Shown here: positions 1 to 8,501 of the stretch, piece after piece
How positions within the stretch are numbered: the first letter of the stretch is position 1
How the letters are laid out: every line of letters starts with the position of its first letter
DNA from: Hyphomonas pacifica
GTDB lineage: Bacteria; Pseudomonadota; Alphaproteobacteria; Caulobacterales; Hyphomonadaceae
Assembly (NCBI RefSeq): GCF_000682675.1
Contig: NZ_AWFA01000013.1
Location: 1-61,969, forward strand
DNA: 61,969 nucleotides
Direction: 5' to 3'
Program-made: the position numbers and the translations under genes
The notes under the pieces: model-generated
What the model saw: the letters and a program-made list of their open reading frames with translations, nothing else
Told to the model about the DNA's origin: nothing
Databases searched by the model: none

Positions 1-3
1 AGT

Positions 4-79
4 CATCCTTCAATTTCGCTCAGGATGAGCTAATTTCTTGGGGCGATGGAGCGCTCATGCTGAGCGAAGTCGAAGGATG
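4..79. repeat. Imperfect intergenic palindrome (CATCCTTC...AGGATGA type)
   Basis: Two 26-base arms at 4-29 and 54-79 are inverted copies of each other with three mismatches. The first arm can itself fold, because it begins CATCCTT and ends AGGATGA. Elements of this look are seen as dispersed intergenic repeats in several alphaproteobacteria. It lies just past the stop of the small minus-strand lipoprotein gene and could help end its transcript. I saw no second copy in the window by eye. Confidence 0.6.
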
Positions 80-86
80 TGCGGGC

Positions 87-371
87 CTATTCCATGATGG
101 AATAGATTTCCGGTGTGCAGGTGCCTTCGGTGATGAGGTCTCGTTTGACGGTGAGCGTTTCGCCCACGGCTGGCGTGGTTTCCAGTTCGCTCAGCGACAT
201 GCGGAATTCGCCATCCGGGCCGTCGAAGGTGATGCCCGCGTCATCCACTGCCTTGACGGTCACATCGAAGACGGTGCTGTCATAGCTGCAAGGGCCGCCA
301 ACGACAGGGCCGCGCGGGTCGCAGGCCACGAGGGGAATGAGCAGGCCAAGGGCCAGAAGTGAAATGCGCAT
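87..371 (-). CDS. Small lipoprotein of unknown function
   Basis: A 94-residue protein starting MRISLLALGLLIPLVAC: a charged start, hydrophobic stretch and lipobox ending LVAC at residue 17, so it should be lipidated and anchored in the envelope. The mature part has two cysteines (in GPCSYD and EGTCTPE) that could form a disulphide. I chose the ATG at 371 because a GGGAGGA ribosome binding site lies just upstream and the lipoprotein signal starts there; the longer reading to 428 lacks a sensible N terminus. No family recognised. It is divergent from the hydroxyacid oxidase gene, with about 110 bases between them that should hold both promoters. Confidence 0.75.
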   Translation of the reverse strand: MRISLLALGLLIPLVACDPRGPVVGGPCSYDSTVFDVTVKAVDDAGITFDGPDGEFRMSLSELETTPAVGETLTVKRDLITEGTCTPEIYSIME

Positions 372-480
372 GATGTGTCCTCCCACATGGTTCAGGGGAG
401 AAGCTATCCCCGTTCGGTCTTTTCGCAAAGCAGCAAGACTTCTGATTGCGTGACTGCCGAATTGTGCCTAGTCTTGATCC

Positions 481-1629
481 ATGAGCCGGGTCAGGAATGC
501 CATAAACATCAGCGACTTGCGGGCAGCGGCCAAGCGCCGTCTGCCGCGCATGGTGTTCGATTATATCGACGGCGGGTCGGAGGATGAATACACGCTGCGT
601 GGCTCGGTCGAGCGGTTTGCCGATTATGGCTGGCAGTGGAACTCTCTGGTCGATTCCTCGCAGATTGATACAAGCTGCACCGTGTTCGGACAGACGGTTG
701 CCCAGCCCTTCTTTATTTCTCCGACAGCGGCCTCGCGCCTGTTCCATCCCAGGAAGGGCGAGCTGGCCGTGGCGGCGGCGGCGCAGAAGGCGGGCATTGC
801 CTATAGCGTCTCGACGCTGGGCAGCCAGACGCTGGAAGACATTGCCGGTGTTGCGCCGGACGTGCCGAAATTCATTCAGCTCTATGTCTGGAAGGATCGC
901 GGGATCGTTCGCGATTTCATGGCTCGCGCCAAGGAAGCCGGCTATACCGGCTGTATCCTGACGGTGGATGCCACGGTGGCGGGCCAGCGCGAACGCGACC
1001 CGCGCAACGGTTTTTCCGTGCCACCGAAGATCAACCGCAAAACCGCGACGCAAGCGCTGGCCAAGCCCGGCTATCTGCTGGACATGCTGACCTCATCCAA
1101 GATCGGGCCGGCCAATTTCGAGCAGGTCGATACGGGCGGGCGCGATGTGATGGGCGTGATCAATGAGCTGTTCGACCCAACGATGAGCTGGAAGGATCTC
1201 GATTGGTTCATCAATGAATGGGGCGGGCCATTTGCCGTCAAAGGCCTCAGCACGGCAGAGGATGCACGGCGCACAGTGGACAGCGGCGCCAGCACGGTGT
1301 GGGTCTCGAACCATGGCGGGCGGCAGATTGATACGTCCGTGCCCGTCATAGACCTGTTGCCGGAAATCCGCGAGGCGGTTGGCGCAGGCGTGGAGATCAT
1401 CGCCGATGGCGGTGTGCGCCGGGGCGCGCATGTGCTGAAGCTGATCGCGCGCGGGGCCAACAGCGTTGCACTGGGCCGGGCCTATCTGTTCGGACTGGCC
1501 GCCGGCGGCGAGGCGGGTGTGACGCGCGCGCTGGACATATTGGCGGCGGACGTCCGGCGCGGGCTTGCCTTGCTGGGTGTCAATCGCGTGTCGGATCTGG
1601 ACGGTCGGCTGCTGCGCCAGTTGCGCTAG
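481..1629 (+). CDS. FMN-dependent alpha-hydroxyacid oxidase/dehydrogenase (L-lactate dehydrogenase family)
   Basis: This 382-residue protein is a TIM-barrel flavoprotein of the LldD/glycolate oxidase family, which oxidises L-2-hydroxyacids to 2-oxoacids and passes electrons to quinone, cytochrome or oxygen. Family landmarks are visible: the N-terminal RLPRMVFDYIDGGSEDE, PFFISPTAASRLFHP, the active-site region VSNHGGRQID with the His and Arg that bind substrate, and the phosphate-binding IIADGGVRRGAHVLKLIARGA. Length is normal. Its stop overlaps the stop of the convergent FAD-linked D-2-hydroxyacid dehydrogenase by three bases, so the locus encodes enzymes for both enantiomeric series. The exact substrate (lactate, glycolate, mandelate) cannot be read from the sequence. 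Confidence 0.9.
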   Translation: MSRVRNAINISDLRAAAKRRLPRMVFDYIDGGSEDEYTLRGSVERFADYGWQWNSLVDSSQIDTSCTVFGQTVAQPFFISPTAASRLFHPRKGELAVAAAAQKAGIAYSVSTLGSQTLEDIAGVAPDVPKFIQLYVWKDRGIVRDFMARAKEAGYTGCILTVDATVAGQRERDPRNGFSVPPKINRKTATQALAKPGYLLDMLTSSKIGPANFEQVDTGGRDVMGVINELFDPTMSWKDLDWFINEWGGPFAVKGLSTAEDARRTVDSGASTVWVSNHGGRQIDTSVPVIDLLPEIREAVGAGVEIIADGGVRRGAHVLKLIARGANSVALGRAYLFGLAAGGEAGVTRALDILAADVRRGLALLGVNRVSDLDGRLLRQLR

Positions 1630-3035
1630 GTGCTGATCACGCGCTGGGGGTTCATGATATTGTTTGGATCAATCGCGCGCTTGATGGCGCGCATGGTATC
1701 TGTTGCGGCCTTAGGACGGATGCGTTCCAGCTCATCCCGCTTCAGGCGGCCGACGCCATGTTCGGCGCTGATGGAGCCGTCAAAGGCCATCACCTGATCA
1801 TAGATGATGCGGAAGACCGCCGATTGCTGACCGGCGAGGACATGCTCGCGCGCATCGGCTGGTTCGCAGACGGAGTAATGGAGGTTCCCGTCGCCGACAT
1901 GGCCGAAGATGACGAATTCCGCGCTGGGGATCAGGCCTTTGATGGCGGCATTGCAGCTGTCGATAAAGTCCGGAATGCGGCTGACGGGTACGGAGATGTC
2001 CTGGTTCAGGGCGGTGCCATAGCCGCGCTTGGAGAGCGGAATGGTCTCGCGGATGTGCCAGAAGCTGTCTGCTTGGGCGACGCTTTCGGCGATAACGGCA
2101 TCCTTGACCAGCTCTGCCTCATAGGCCGCGCCGAGCGCCTCTTCCAGCACCTCGCGGGCATGTTCGGCGCGCGACATGGAGACTTCGATCAGGACGCGCC
2201 AGGGCAGATCTGACGGCAGGGGATCGCGCGTATCCGGAACATCTGCCTGCACCATGGCGACGGCATTGGCGGGGATGATCTCGAAACTGGTGACGGTGTC
2301 GCCCGCATGATCGCGCACGAGGGCGAGCAGGGTGACGACATCTCCGGCGCTCTCGCAGGTGACCCAGGCGCTGGCACGCTGGACCTTCGGGAACAGTTTT
2401 AGGGTTGCGGCGGTGATGATGCCGAGTGTGCCCTCGGCGCCCGCGAAAAGGTGTTTCAGGTCGTAGCCGGTATTGTTCTTGCGCAGGCCGGAGAGGCCGT
2501 TCCAGATCTCTCCCGTCGGCAGCACGACTTCGAGGCCGAGGATCAGATCGCGCATCATGCCATAGCGCAGCACGGCGACGCCGCCGGCATTGGTGGAGAT
2601 AAGCCCGCCAATCGTGGCGGTACCTTCCGAGCCGAGCGAGAGCGGGAAGAGGCGTTTCGCATCATCAGCGGCCTGCTGGGCCGTGACGAGTGGCGCGCCG
2701 GCCTCGATCACCAGGGAATTGTTGAAGGCATCGACCGAGCGGATGGCCGTCATGCGCTGCATAGAAATACAGATCTCGCCATGCGGGGTGCCTGCATCGA
2801 CGAGGCCGGTATTCCCCCCCTGGGGCGTGATGGCGACGCCGTGCTGGTTGCACAGTTTGACGAGGGCGGCGGTCTGCTCCGTCGTTTCCGGTCTGGCGAG
2901 AAAAGGTGTTTCGCCCTGATAGGTGCCGCGCCAGGGGGAGGCGACCTTGGCGAGGTCTTCCGGATCTTCGCTCCACCCTTTCGGGCCGAGAATGTCTTTG
3001 GCGGCGGAGAGGAAATCTTGGCTGAGCTGGGTCAT
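1626..3035 (-). CDS. FAD-binding oxidase, D-lactate / D-2-hydroxyglutarate dehydrogenase type
   Basis: A 469-residue enzyme of the vanillyl-alcohol-oxidase/PCMH superfamily. The FAD-binding half contains PQGGNTGLVDAG and GGLISTNAGGVAVLRYG; the C-terminal FAD-oxidase half has the metal-binding GHVGDGNLH and the closing SAEHGVGRLKRDEL. Such enzymes oxidise D-2-hydroxyacids to 2-oxoacids. Its ATG overlaps the TGA of the PaiB-like gene upstream in an ATGA arrangement (3032-3035), so the two are translationally coupled; it is the last gene of the minus-strand run starting at 6601. Specificity for D-lactate versus D-2-hydroxyglutarate is not resolved; the soluble look and size fit either. Confidence 0.9.
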   Translation of the reverse strand: MTQLSQDFLSAAKDILGPKGWSEDPEDLAKVASPWRGTYQGETPFLARPETTEQTAALVKLCNQHGVAITPQGGNTGLVDAGTPHGEICISMQRMTAIRSVDAFNNSLVIEAGAPLVTAQQAADDAKRLFPLSLGSEGTATIGGLISTNAGGVAVLRYGMMRDLILGLEVVLPTGEIWNGLSGLRKNNTGYDLKHLFAGAEGTLGIITAATLKLFPKVQRASAWVTCESAGDVVTLLALVRDHAGDTVTSFEIIPANAVAMVQADVPDTRDPLPSDLPWRVLIEVSMSRAEHAREVLEEALGAAYEAELVKDAVIAESVAQADSFWHIRETIPLSKRGYGTALNQDISVPVSRIPDFIDSCNAAIKGLIPSAEFVIFGHVGDGNLHYSVCEPADAREHVLAGQQSAVFRIIYDQVMAFDGSISAEHGVGRLKRDELERIRPKAATDTMRAIKRAIDPNNIMNPQRVIST

Positions 3036-3655
3036 GGTTTCAATTTATGCATTTCGTCGGCAATTGCGAGGCCGAGCGGATCGGCCTGTTCGTTCAGGGC
3101 GGAGATTACGCCAGCGCGGGCGGCTTCGGGTTTGTTCTGATTCAGCTTGCGGATGCCTTCAAAGCGCGTGGGCGTCAGCTGGAAGCCGGTGATGGCAGTG
3201 AGCATGCGGGTGAACTTTGCGGGGTCCATCTTGTCCCGTGTCCAGGCGGGCTTTGGGGCAAGTTTGCCCTCGTACACGGCGGAAAGATCGTCCAGCAGCC
3301 GGGGGGTGGCGTCAGCGGTGAGTGGCGTTACCGGGCCTTCGGCCTCAACAGAGATATAGTTCCAGGTGCCGACCTGATCGGGCTGGCCGTACCAGTCCGG
3401 CGAGACATAGGCGTGCGGGCCGGTGAAGACGACAAGCGTTTGGCCTGTCTGTTTCAGCGCCTCGGTTGCCGGGTTGGCATTGGCAAGGTGGAAGCGGAGG
3501 TGAATGTCAGCACCAGCTTCATCCAGCAGGACAGGCGCATGCGCGGCGATCGGGCGATTGTTCAGACTGCTGATGATAAGCGCGAAGGCATTCTGCCGTG
3601 CAGTTTCCAGCAGCAGTGCCCGGTCATGCTCATGGAAGACGCGGGAAGGGTGCAT
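3032..3655 (-). CDS. PaiB-like FMN-binding protein
   Basis: A 207-residue protein starting MHPSRVFHEHD, typical of the PaiB family of FMN-binding split-barrel proteins (described as negative transcriptional regulators in Bacillus, though many members are simply flavin proteins). Family features include the ALIISSLNNRPIAAHAPVLLD strand region, FTGPHAYVSPDWYG and VGTWNYISVEAEG. I chose the ATG at 3655, four bases after the stop of the Sua5-type gene; a longer reading into that gene is not needed. Downstream it overlaps the FAD-linked dehydrogenase by four bases. A flavin protein lodged between tRNA modification and hydroxyacid oxidation genes has no obvious shared role. Confidence 0.87.
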   Translation of the reverse strand: MHPSRVFHEHDRALLLETARQNAFALIISSLNNRPIAAHAPVLLDEAGADIHLRFHLANANPATEALKQTGQTLVVFTGPHAYVSPDWYGQPDQVGTWNYISVEAEGPVTPLTADATPRLLDDLSAVYEGKLAPKPAWTRDKMDPAKFTRMLTAITGFQLTPTRFEGIRKLNQNKPEAARAGVISALNEQADPLGLAIADEMHKLKP

Positions 3656-3659
3656 GGCG

Positions 3660-4598
3660 TCAGTCCCGATGGGCCGCGCGGGCGAGACGGTCATTAATCG
3701 CTTCACCGAGGCCTTCATTCGGGATGGGGGCAACGGCGATCCGGTCAAACCGCGCATCAAGGGCGCGCAGCATGGCGAAGAGTTTTGTGGCGGCCTCCGC
3801 GAGATCTCCATTCGGGGAGAGGTTGAGGCCGGTATGGACGCTTGAGCCGAAGCCGAGCCAGGCTTCGCCCTCTTGCGGAGCCTCGGCATTGAGACGCAGG
3901 GCCGCGTCTGGGGCGTAATGGCTTTTCAGCTGGCCGGGGGCGACGATGGAGTCATCCGTATGCAGCGCGAGGCGACCGCCGACGGCTGCGTTGAGGGCCG
4001 CAGTTTCGATGCCGCCCGTGCGCAGCAGGGTGGGTGTCTCCCCTGCAAACGAGACGATGGAGGATTCGATGCCGGTGGCGCAGGGGCCGCCATCAATGAT
4101 CAGGTCGATCCGGTCTCCCAGATCTTCCATCACATGCTGGGCGCGGGTGGGGCTGACATGGCCGGAACGGTTGGCGGACGGCGCGACGACGGGCTGGCCG
4201 AAGGCGGCGATCAGGCCCTGGGCCGCAGGGTGGCGCGGATAGCGGATGCCGATTGTGTCCAGGCCTGCGCGGGCGAGATCACACACACTGCCAGTGGCGG
4301 CGCGAGGCAGGACCAGCGTCAGCGGACCTGGCCAGAAATGGCGCGCGACGGTTTCAGCCTCTTCCGACAGCACGGCTTCCTGCTTTGCCATGTCCATGGC
4401 GGCAACATGGGCGATCAGCGGATTGAAATGCGGACGGCCCTTTGCCTCATACAGGCGGGCGACGGCGTCCGGATTGGAGGCATCACAGGCGAGGCCATAG
4501 ACAGTCTCGGTCGGCATGGCGACGAGGCCGCCCTCGCGGAGGATTTCCGCGGCGAGGGCCAGCGTCTGGGGCAGCACGGGGACAATCTGCGCAGTCAT
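3660..4598 (-). CDS. L-threonylcarbamoyladenylate synthase (Sua5/TsaC long form)
   Basis: This 312-residue protein makes threonylcarbamoyl-AMP from threonine, bicarbonate and ATP, the first step of the t6A37 modification in ANN-decoding tRNAs. The YrdC domain is clear: GGLVAMPTETVYGLACDA, the KGRPHFNPLIAHV motif, WPGPLTLVLPR, IGIRYPRHP and APSANRSGHVSPTRA. The extra C-terminal Sua5 domain (from about residue 200) makes this the Sua5 rather than the short TsaC form; the linker SHYAPDAALRL is present. I chose the ATG at 4598; a GTG nine codons upstream is an alternative. It lies between the b561-YceI fusion and the PaiB-like gene in a likely operon. Confidence 0.93.
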   Translation of the reverse strand: MTAQIVPVLPQTLALAAEILREGGLVAMPTETVYGLACDASNPDAVARLYEAKGRPHFNPLIAHVAAMDMAKQEAVLSEEAETVARHFWPGPLTLVLPRAATGSVCDLARAGLDTIGIRYPRHPAAQGLIAAFGQPVVAPSANRSGHVSPTRAQHVMEDLGDRIDLIIDGGPCATGIESSIVSFAGETPTLLRTGGIETAALNAAVGGRLALHTDDSIVAPGQLKSHYAPDAALRLNAEAPQEGEAWLGFGSSVHTGLNLSPNGDLAEAATKLFAMLRALDARFDRIAVAPIPNEGLGEAINDRLARAAHRD

Positions 4599-4647
4599 GA
4601 GCCCGGGCTTACCACCAGTAGGCACGACCCGGAAGGCGCGCGCCTCA

Positions 4648-5838
4648 CTATTTGCGGGTCGCTGTGCCGGTCACGGTGACGGTGATATCCTGGCCAACCC
4701 AGCTGCCGGAGGGGTCTGAGGACTGGCCAAGGTCCAGCGCCTTGCGGTTCAGCACGGCAGAGCCATCCAGGGTCGCGGTGTCGCCGTCGATCTGTAGCGT
4801 GAAATTCAGCGGCACGGTTTGCGTGATAGATTTGATGCTGATCTCTGCGTCCGCGACATAGCCATCAGCCGTTTCGCGGAAATTGGTCAGGTGGATATTG
4901 GCGTCCGGATGCGCGTTCGTGTCGAACCATTCGGCGCCCTTGAGACTGTCATTGTAGAGCTTCTTGCCTGCATCTGCAGACGCGGTGCGCACGGTGACGC
5001 GCACGTCTGAGTTGGCGAGATCGTCCGGATAGAAGGCGACATCGGCGGTCCAGTCATCAAAGGTGCCGGTGAATTCCTTCTTGTCATAAATGCCGGTGAA
5101 GCGGATTTCGGAAGTGTCGTAGTTCACGTCCCAGTTTGACTGGATGCCTGTTTCGGCGAGGGTCGGTTCAGAGCTTTGCGCGGTTGAGCCGCCCGAGCCC
5201 ATCAGCGGGATGGCCGCGATGGCGCCAAACAGAATGATGGCAGAGCCGAAGGCGACAGGATAGCCGCGGGCCGGGCGCCAGGGCCCGTCTGTCTTGCCAA
5301 GAAGGCCGGGAACCATACGTTTGACGACGCCTTTCTCGGCACCGATTTCATGCTTCACCGCGCCTGCAACGTGCAGGCCCAGAAGGACGATCAGCACCCA
5401 TGCGCCTTTCGAGTGGATATTCTCGATAATCACGTGGGCGATGTCGGAATGCAGGAAGCCCGGTACAGGAAGGTGCGGCCAGCTGATCGTGCCGTACAGC
5501 ACGGTCGGCACCTTGAACTTCGAGGTCGATACCAGGAGCCAGCCTGCCAGCGGCAGAATCACCATCAGCCAGTAGAACGCCATATGCACCAGATGCGAGG
5601 CCAGCTTTTCGCGGGGCGGCATGTCATCGGGCAGCGGTGGCGGCGGATTGCGCCATCTCCACAGGATACGCACGGCTGTCAGAAACAGGATCGTGATGCC
5701 GATTGATTTGTGCAACTGGAAGCGCACTTCATTGTCATCCATGTTCCAGCCGAGCCAGATCATGAACAAAAGAAGGGCCGCCATCACCCAGTGAAGGATG
5801 ATGGCGACGATGGTGTATCTTGAAGATTCTGCCTGCAT
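4648..5838 (-). CDS. Cytochrome b561 - YceI fusion protein
   Basis: A 396-residue two-domain membrane protein. Residues about 1-185 are a four-helix cytochrome b561 of the bacterial type, with candidate haem ligands His16 (LHWVMA), His43 (QLHKSIG), His142 and His156 (LHVAG). A further hydrophobic helix at about 193-213 leads to a Ser/Gly linker, and residues about 235-396 form a YceI-like lipocalin-fold domain that should sit in the periplasm. YceI proteins bind polyisoprenoid lipids and b561 proteins exchange electrons with quinones, so the fusion may deliver or oxidise an isoprenoid quinone at the membrane surface (inference). A YceI lipoprotein is encoded 16 bases upstream. Confidence 0.9.
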   Translation of the reverse strand: MQAESSRYTIVAIILHWVMAALLLFMIWLGWNMDDNEVRFQLHKSIGITILFLTAVRILWRWRNPPPPLPDDMPPREKLASHLVHMAFYWLMVILPLAGWLLVSTSKFKVPTVLYGTISWPHLPVPGFLHSDIAHVIIENIHSKGAWVLIVLLGLHVAGAVKHEIGAEKGVVKRMVPGLLGKTDGPWRPARGYPVAFGSAIILFGAIAAIPLMGSGGSTAQSSEPTLAETGIQSNWDVNYDTSEIRFTGIYDKKEFTGTFDDWTADVAFYPDDLANSDVRVTVRTASADAGKKLYNDSLKGAEWFDTNAHPDANIHLTNFRETADGYVADAEISIKSITQTVPLNFTLQIDGDTATLDGSAVLNRKALDLGQSSDPSGSWVGQDITVTVTGTATRK

Positions 5839-5854
5839 GGCGAGTCAGATACCC

Positions 5855-6601
5855 TTATTCGGAGGCTGCGTCAGCCAGTTCGAACTCGGTTTCGATCACA
5901 ATTTCGATATCATCACCGAGATTCGGCACCATGATGTCGAGGCCATAGTCGGAGCGCTTGAACGACCCCGTGGCGGAGAAGCCGATTTTCGGCGTATCGG
6001 GCGCCCAGGGGAAGGTGGTCGTGCCGTTATAGGTGACGTCCAGCGTGACCGGCTTGGTAACGCCCCGGAAGGTCAGGTCGCCGGTGACGGTGCCGGTGTT
6101 CGGGCCGGTGGTTGTCACGTCGGTGGACTTGAACGTGATGGTCGGGAATTCGCCAGCATTGAAATAGTCTTCGCTCTGGCTGATTTCCTGATCGAACGAG
6201 TCGTAGGGCGAATCGGGGTGGCCGGCCTTGAAGTCTGCCGGATAGTCGGTCTCGACGGACGTTGGGTCGATGGTCACGTCCAGGGAGGTGGCGGAGGCGT
6301 CATCGGGGTTGAAAACCAGCGTGCCGTCGACCGAATTGAGACGGGCCGTGTAGTTGGACAGGCCGAAATGGTTCACCTTCCAGATCAGGGAGGTGTGGGT
6401 CGGGTCCATCTTGTAGGTGCCAGCCGGTCCCATTTCCGGGGCTTCAGCGGTTTCTCCGGCCGGGGCAGCCGTCGGTTCAGCCGTTGTGGTGGCCGGGGCT
6501 TCCTGGGTTGTGGTTTCCTGGGATTGTGCCGGAGCAGTGGTTTCGGCTGCACCGCAGGCCGCAAGGGCCAGTACGGATGCGGAAAGCAGAATGTTGCGCA
6601 T
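5855..6601 (-). CDS. YceI family lipoprotein
   Basis: A 248-residue envelope protein. The N terminus MRNILLSASVLALAACG is a lipoprotein signal with lipobox LAAC (Cys16), followed by a 50-residue Thr/Ala/Pro/Glu-rich linker and then a YceI domain starting near GTYKMDPTHTSLIWKVNHFG. YceI domains are eight-stranded lipocalin-like barrels that hold a long isoprenoid such as ubiquinone-8 in E. coli homologues. A CAGGAGA ribosome binding site precedes the ATG. It is first in the minus-strand run and the next gene carries a second YceI domain fused to cytochrome b561, so the two probably act on the same lipid ligand. The promoter must lie in 6602-6725, shared with the divergent acyl-CoA dehydrogenase gene. 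Confidence 0.93.
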   Translation of the reverse strand: MRNILLSASVLALAACGAAETTAPAQSQETTTQEAPATTTAEPTAAPAGETAEAPEMGPAGTYKMDPTHTSLIWKVNHFGLSNYTARLNSVDGTLVFNPDDASATSLDVTIDPTSVETDYPADFKAGHPDSPYDSFDQEISQSEDYFNAGEFPTITFKSTDVTTTGPNTGTVTGDLTFRGVTKPVTLDVTYNGTTTFPWAPDTPKIGFSATGSFKRSDYGLDIMVPNLGDDIEIVIETEFELADAASE

Positions 6602-6725
6602 AAAAATCGTCTCCTGAAGGGTGTGGTATTGCGTCTGGGGTGATTATAGGGCGCAGTTGGCGACATGCCAGTGGCACGCTAAGGGCTAGCGTGGATATGA
6701 CTTATGTGGATTCTGGGAGAAATAG

Positions 6726-8498
6726 ATGGCCTATAATGCCCCGCTCGATGATATGGCGTTTGCGCTTCAGTCCGTTGCCGGGCTGCCCAAACTGCAGGGA
6801 CTTGAGGCTTTCGAGAATTATGACCCGGACCTGATCACCCCGATTCTGGATGAGGCGAACAAGCTGGCGCGGGATGTTCTGGCGCCGCTGAACCAGCCTG
6901 GCGATGCACATGGCGCAGTGCTGACGGATGAGGGCGTGAAGGCCGCCCCTGGCTTTGCCGAGGCCTATGCCCAGTTCCGCGATGGTGGCTGGATGGGGCT
7001 GTCCGCGCCCGAGGAATGGGGCGGGCAGGGGCTGCCGAAAGCCCTGGCGCTGGCCGTGATGGAGATGTTCCATTCCGCAAACATGGCGTTCGGCCTGTGT
7101 CCGATGCTGAGCTTCGGTGCGATTGAAGCGCTGCTGGCGCACGGCACGGATGCGCAGAAACAGACCTATCTGCCCAATCTGGTCTCCGGCACCTGGACCG
7201 GCACGATGAATCTGACAGAGCCGCAGGCGGGCTCCGATGTTGGCGCGCTTAAGACAAAGGCTGTGCCACAGGAAGACGGCAGCTATGCCATCAGCGGGCA
7301 GAAGATCTACATCACCTGGGGTGATCATGACGTTGCCGAGAATATCATACACCTCGTGCTGGCGCGCCTGCCGGATGCCCCTGCGGGCTCTCGCGGTGTG
7401 TCGCTATTCCTGGTGCCGAAATTCTTGGTCAAGGAAGATGGCAGTTTGGGCGAGCGCAATGGCGTTAAATGTATCGGCCTTGAGAAGAAGATGGGCATTC
7501 ATGCCTCCCCGACCTGCGTGATGGAATATGAAGACGCAACGGGCTGGCTGATTGGTCAGGAGAACAAGGGCCTGGCCTGCATGTTCACGATGATGAACTC
7601 GGCCCGCCTTAATGTCGGCCTGGAAGGTGTCGCCGTGGGCGAAGCGGCCTATCAGGCGGCATTCGACTATGCGCAGGAACGCAAACAGGGCAAGGCGCAG
7701 GGCGTCGATGGCCCGGCCCCGATCCTGCATCATGCCGATGTGCGCCGTACACTGACGACGATGCGCGCCCGCGTCGCAGCGGCCCGGGCGATCTGCTATG
7801 CCTGCGGTGTGGCAGCAGACCTTGCCGAAGCTGCGCCGGATGAGAGCACACGCGCATCGGCCAAGTTGCGCGAAGACCTGCTGACGCCGATTGCCAAGGC
7901 CTGGTCTACCGATATGGGCGTCGATGTGGCGAGCCTGGGCGTGCAGATCCATGGCGGCATGGGTTTCATGAACGAGACGCTGGCTGCGCAGCTCTATCGC
8001 GACGCGCGGATTGCACCGATTTATGAAGGCACGAACGGCATTCAGGCGATTGATCTGGTTGGCCGCAAACTGTCCGGCACGAATGGCGAGTCCATGCGCG
8101 TGATGCTGGGAGAGGTTGAGGCCACGGCGGCGAGCGCGCGGGCGACGAATGATCCGCAGCTGGTTCAGATTGCTGACCGCCTGAGAGAAGGCGCCGAGGC
8201 ACTTCGTCAGGCCACGGACTGGATGCTGGAGGCCATGAAACAGCGCGACCAGGACAAGGCACTGGCCGGGGCGACAGCCTATCTGGCACTGGCCGGAGAT
8301 GTCATCGGCGGTCACTTCCTGACGCAGGCGGCGGTCTCTGCACGCGGCGAGGAGGGCGGCTTCCGCGCACGTCAGCTGGCGCTGGCAGGCTTTTTTGCCG
8401 AGACCGTACTGGCCACCGCGCCGGGCCGCGTTTCCGGCATCACGCAGGGTGGCGACAGCTTCCTCGACAATAGCGAAGCGCTGTTCGGGATTGCCTAG
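6726..8498 (+). CDS. Acyl-CoA dehydrogenase (long, about 590-residue form)
   Basis: A 590-residue FAD enzyme catalysing alpha,beta-dehydrogenation of acyl-CoA in fatty-acid beta-oxidation. Landmarks are TGTMNLTEPQAGSDVGALKTKA (FAD/substrate region), KIYITWGDHDVAENIIHLVLAR, GLEKKMGIHASPTC, GVDVASLGVQIHGGMGFMNE and the catalytic-base region RIAPIYEGTNGIQAIDLVGRKL. The extra C-terminal helical domain makes this the long form common in alphaproteobacteria and beta-oxidation loci. A GGGAGA site precedes the ATG. It converges with the MFS exporter gene with only three bases between stops. Confidence 0.95.
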   Translation: MAYNAPLDDMAFALQSVAGLPKLQGLEAFENYDPDLITPILDEANKLARDVLAPLNQPGDAHGAVLTDEGVKAAPGFAEAYAQFRDGGWMGLSAPEEWGGQGLPKALALAVMEMFHSANMAFGLCPMLSFGAIEALLAHGTDAQKQTYLPNLVSGTWTGTMNLTEPQAGSDVGALKTKAVPQEDGSYAISGQKIYITWGDHDVAENIIHLVLARLPDAPAGSRGVSLFLVPKFLVKEDGSLGERNGVKCIGLEKKMGIHASPTCVMEYEDATGWLIGQENKGLACMFTMMNSARLNVGLEGVAVGEAAYQAAFDYAQERKQGKAQGVDGPAPILHHADVRRTLTTMRARVAAARAICYACGVAADLAEAAPDESTRASAKLREDLLTPIAKAWSTDMGVDVASLGVQIHGGMGFMNETLAAQLYRDARIAPIYEGTNGIQAIDLVGRKLSGTNGESMRVMLGEVEATAASARATNDPQLVQIADRLREGAEALRQATDWMLEAMKQRDQDKALAGATAYLALAGDVIGGHFLTQAAVSARGEEGGFRARQLALAGFFAETVLATAPGRVSGITQGGDSFLDNSEALFGIA

Positions 8499-8501
8499 GT
8501 C

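Noticed and set aside
280-1053. Long antisense reading opposite the L-2-hydroxyacid oxidase gene
   Set aside because: High-GC shadow of a well-supported gene; composition is Arg/His-rich and no family is recognisable.
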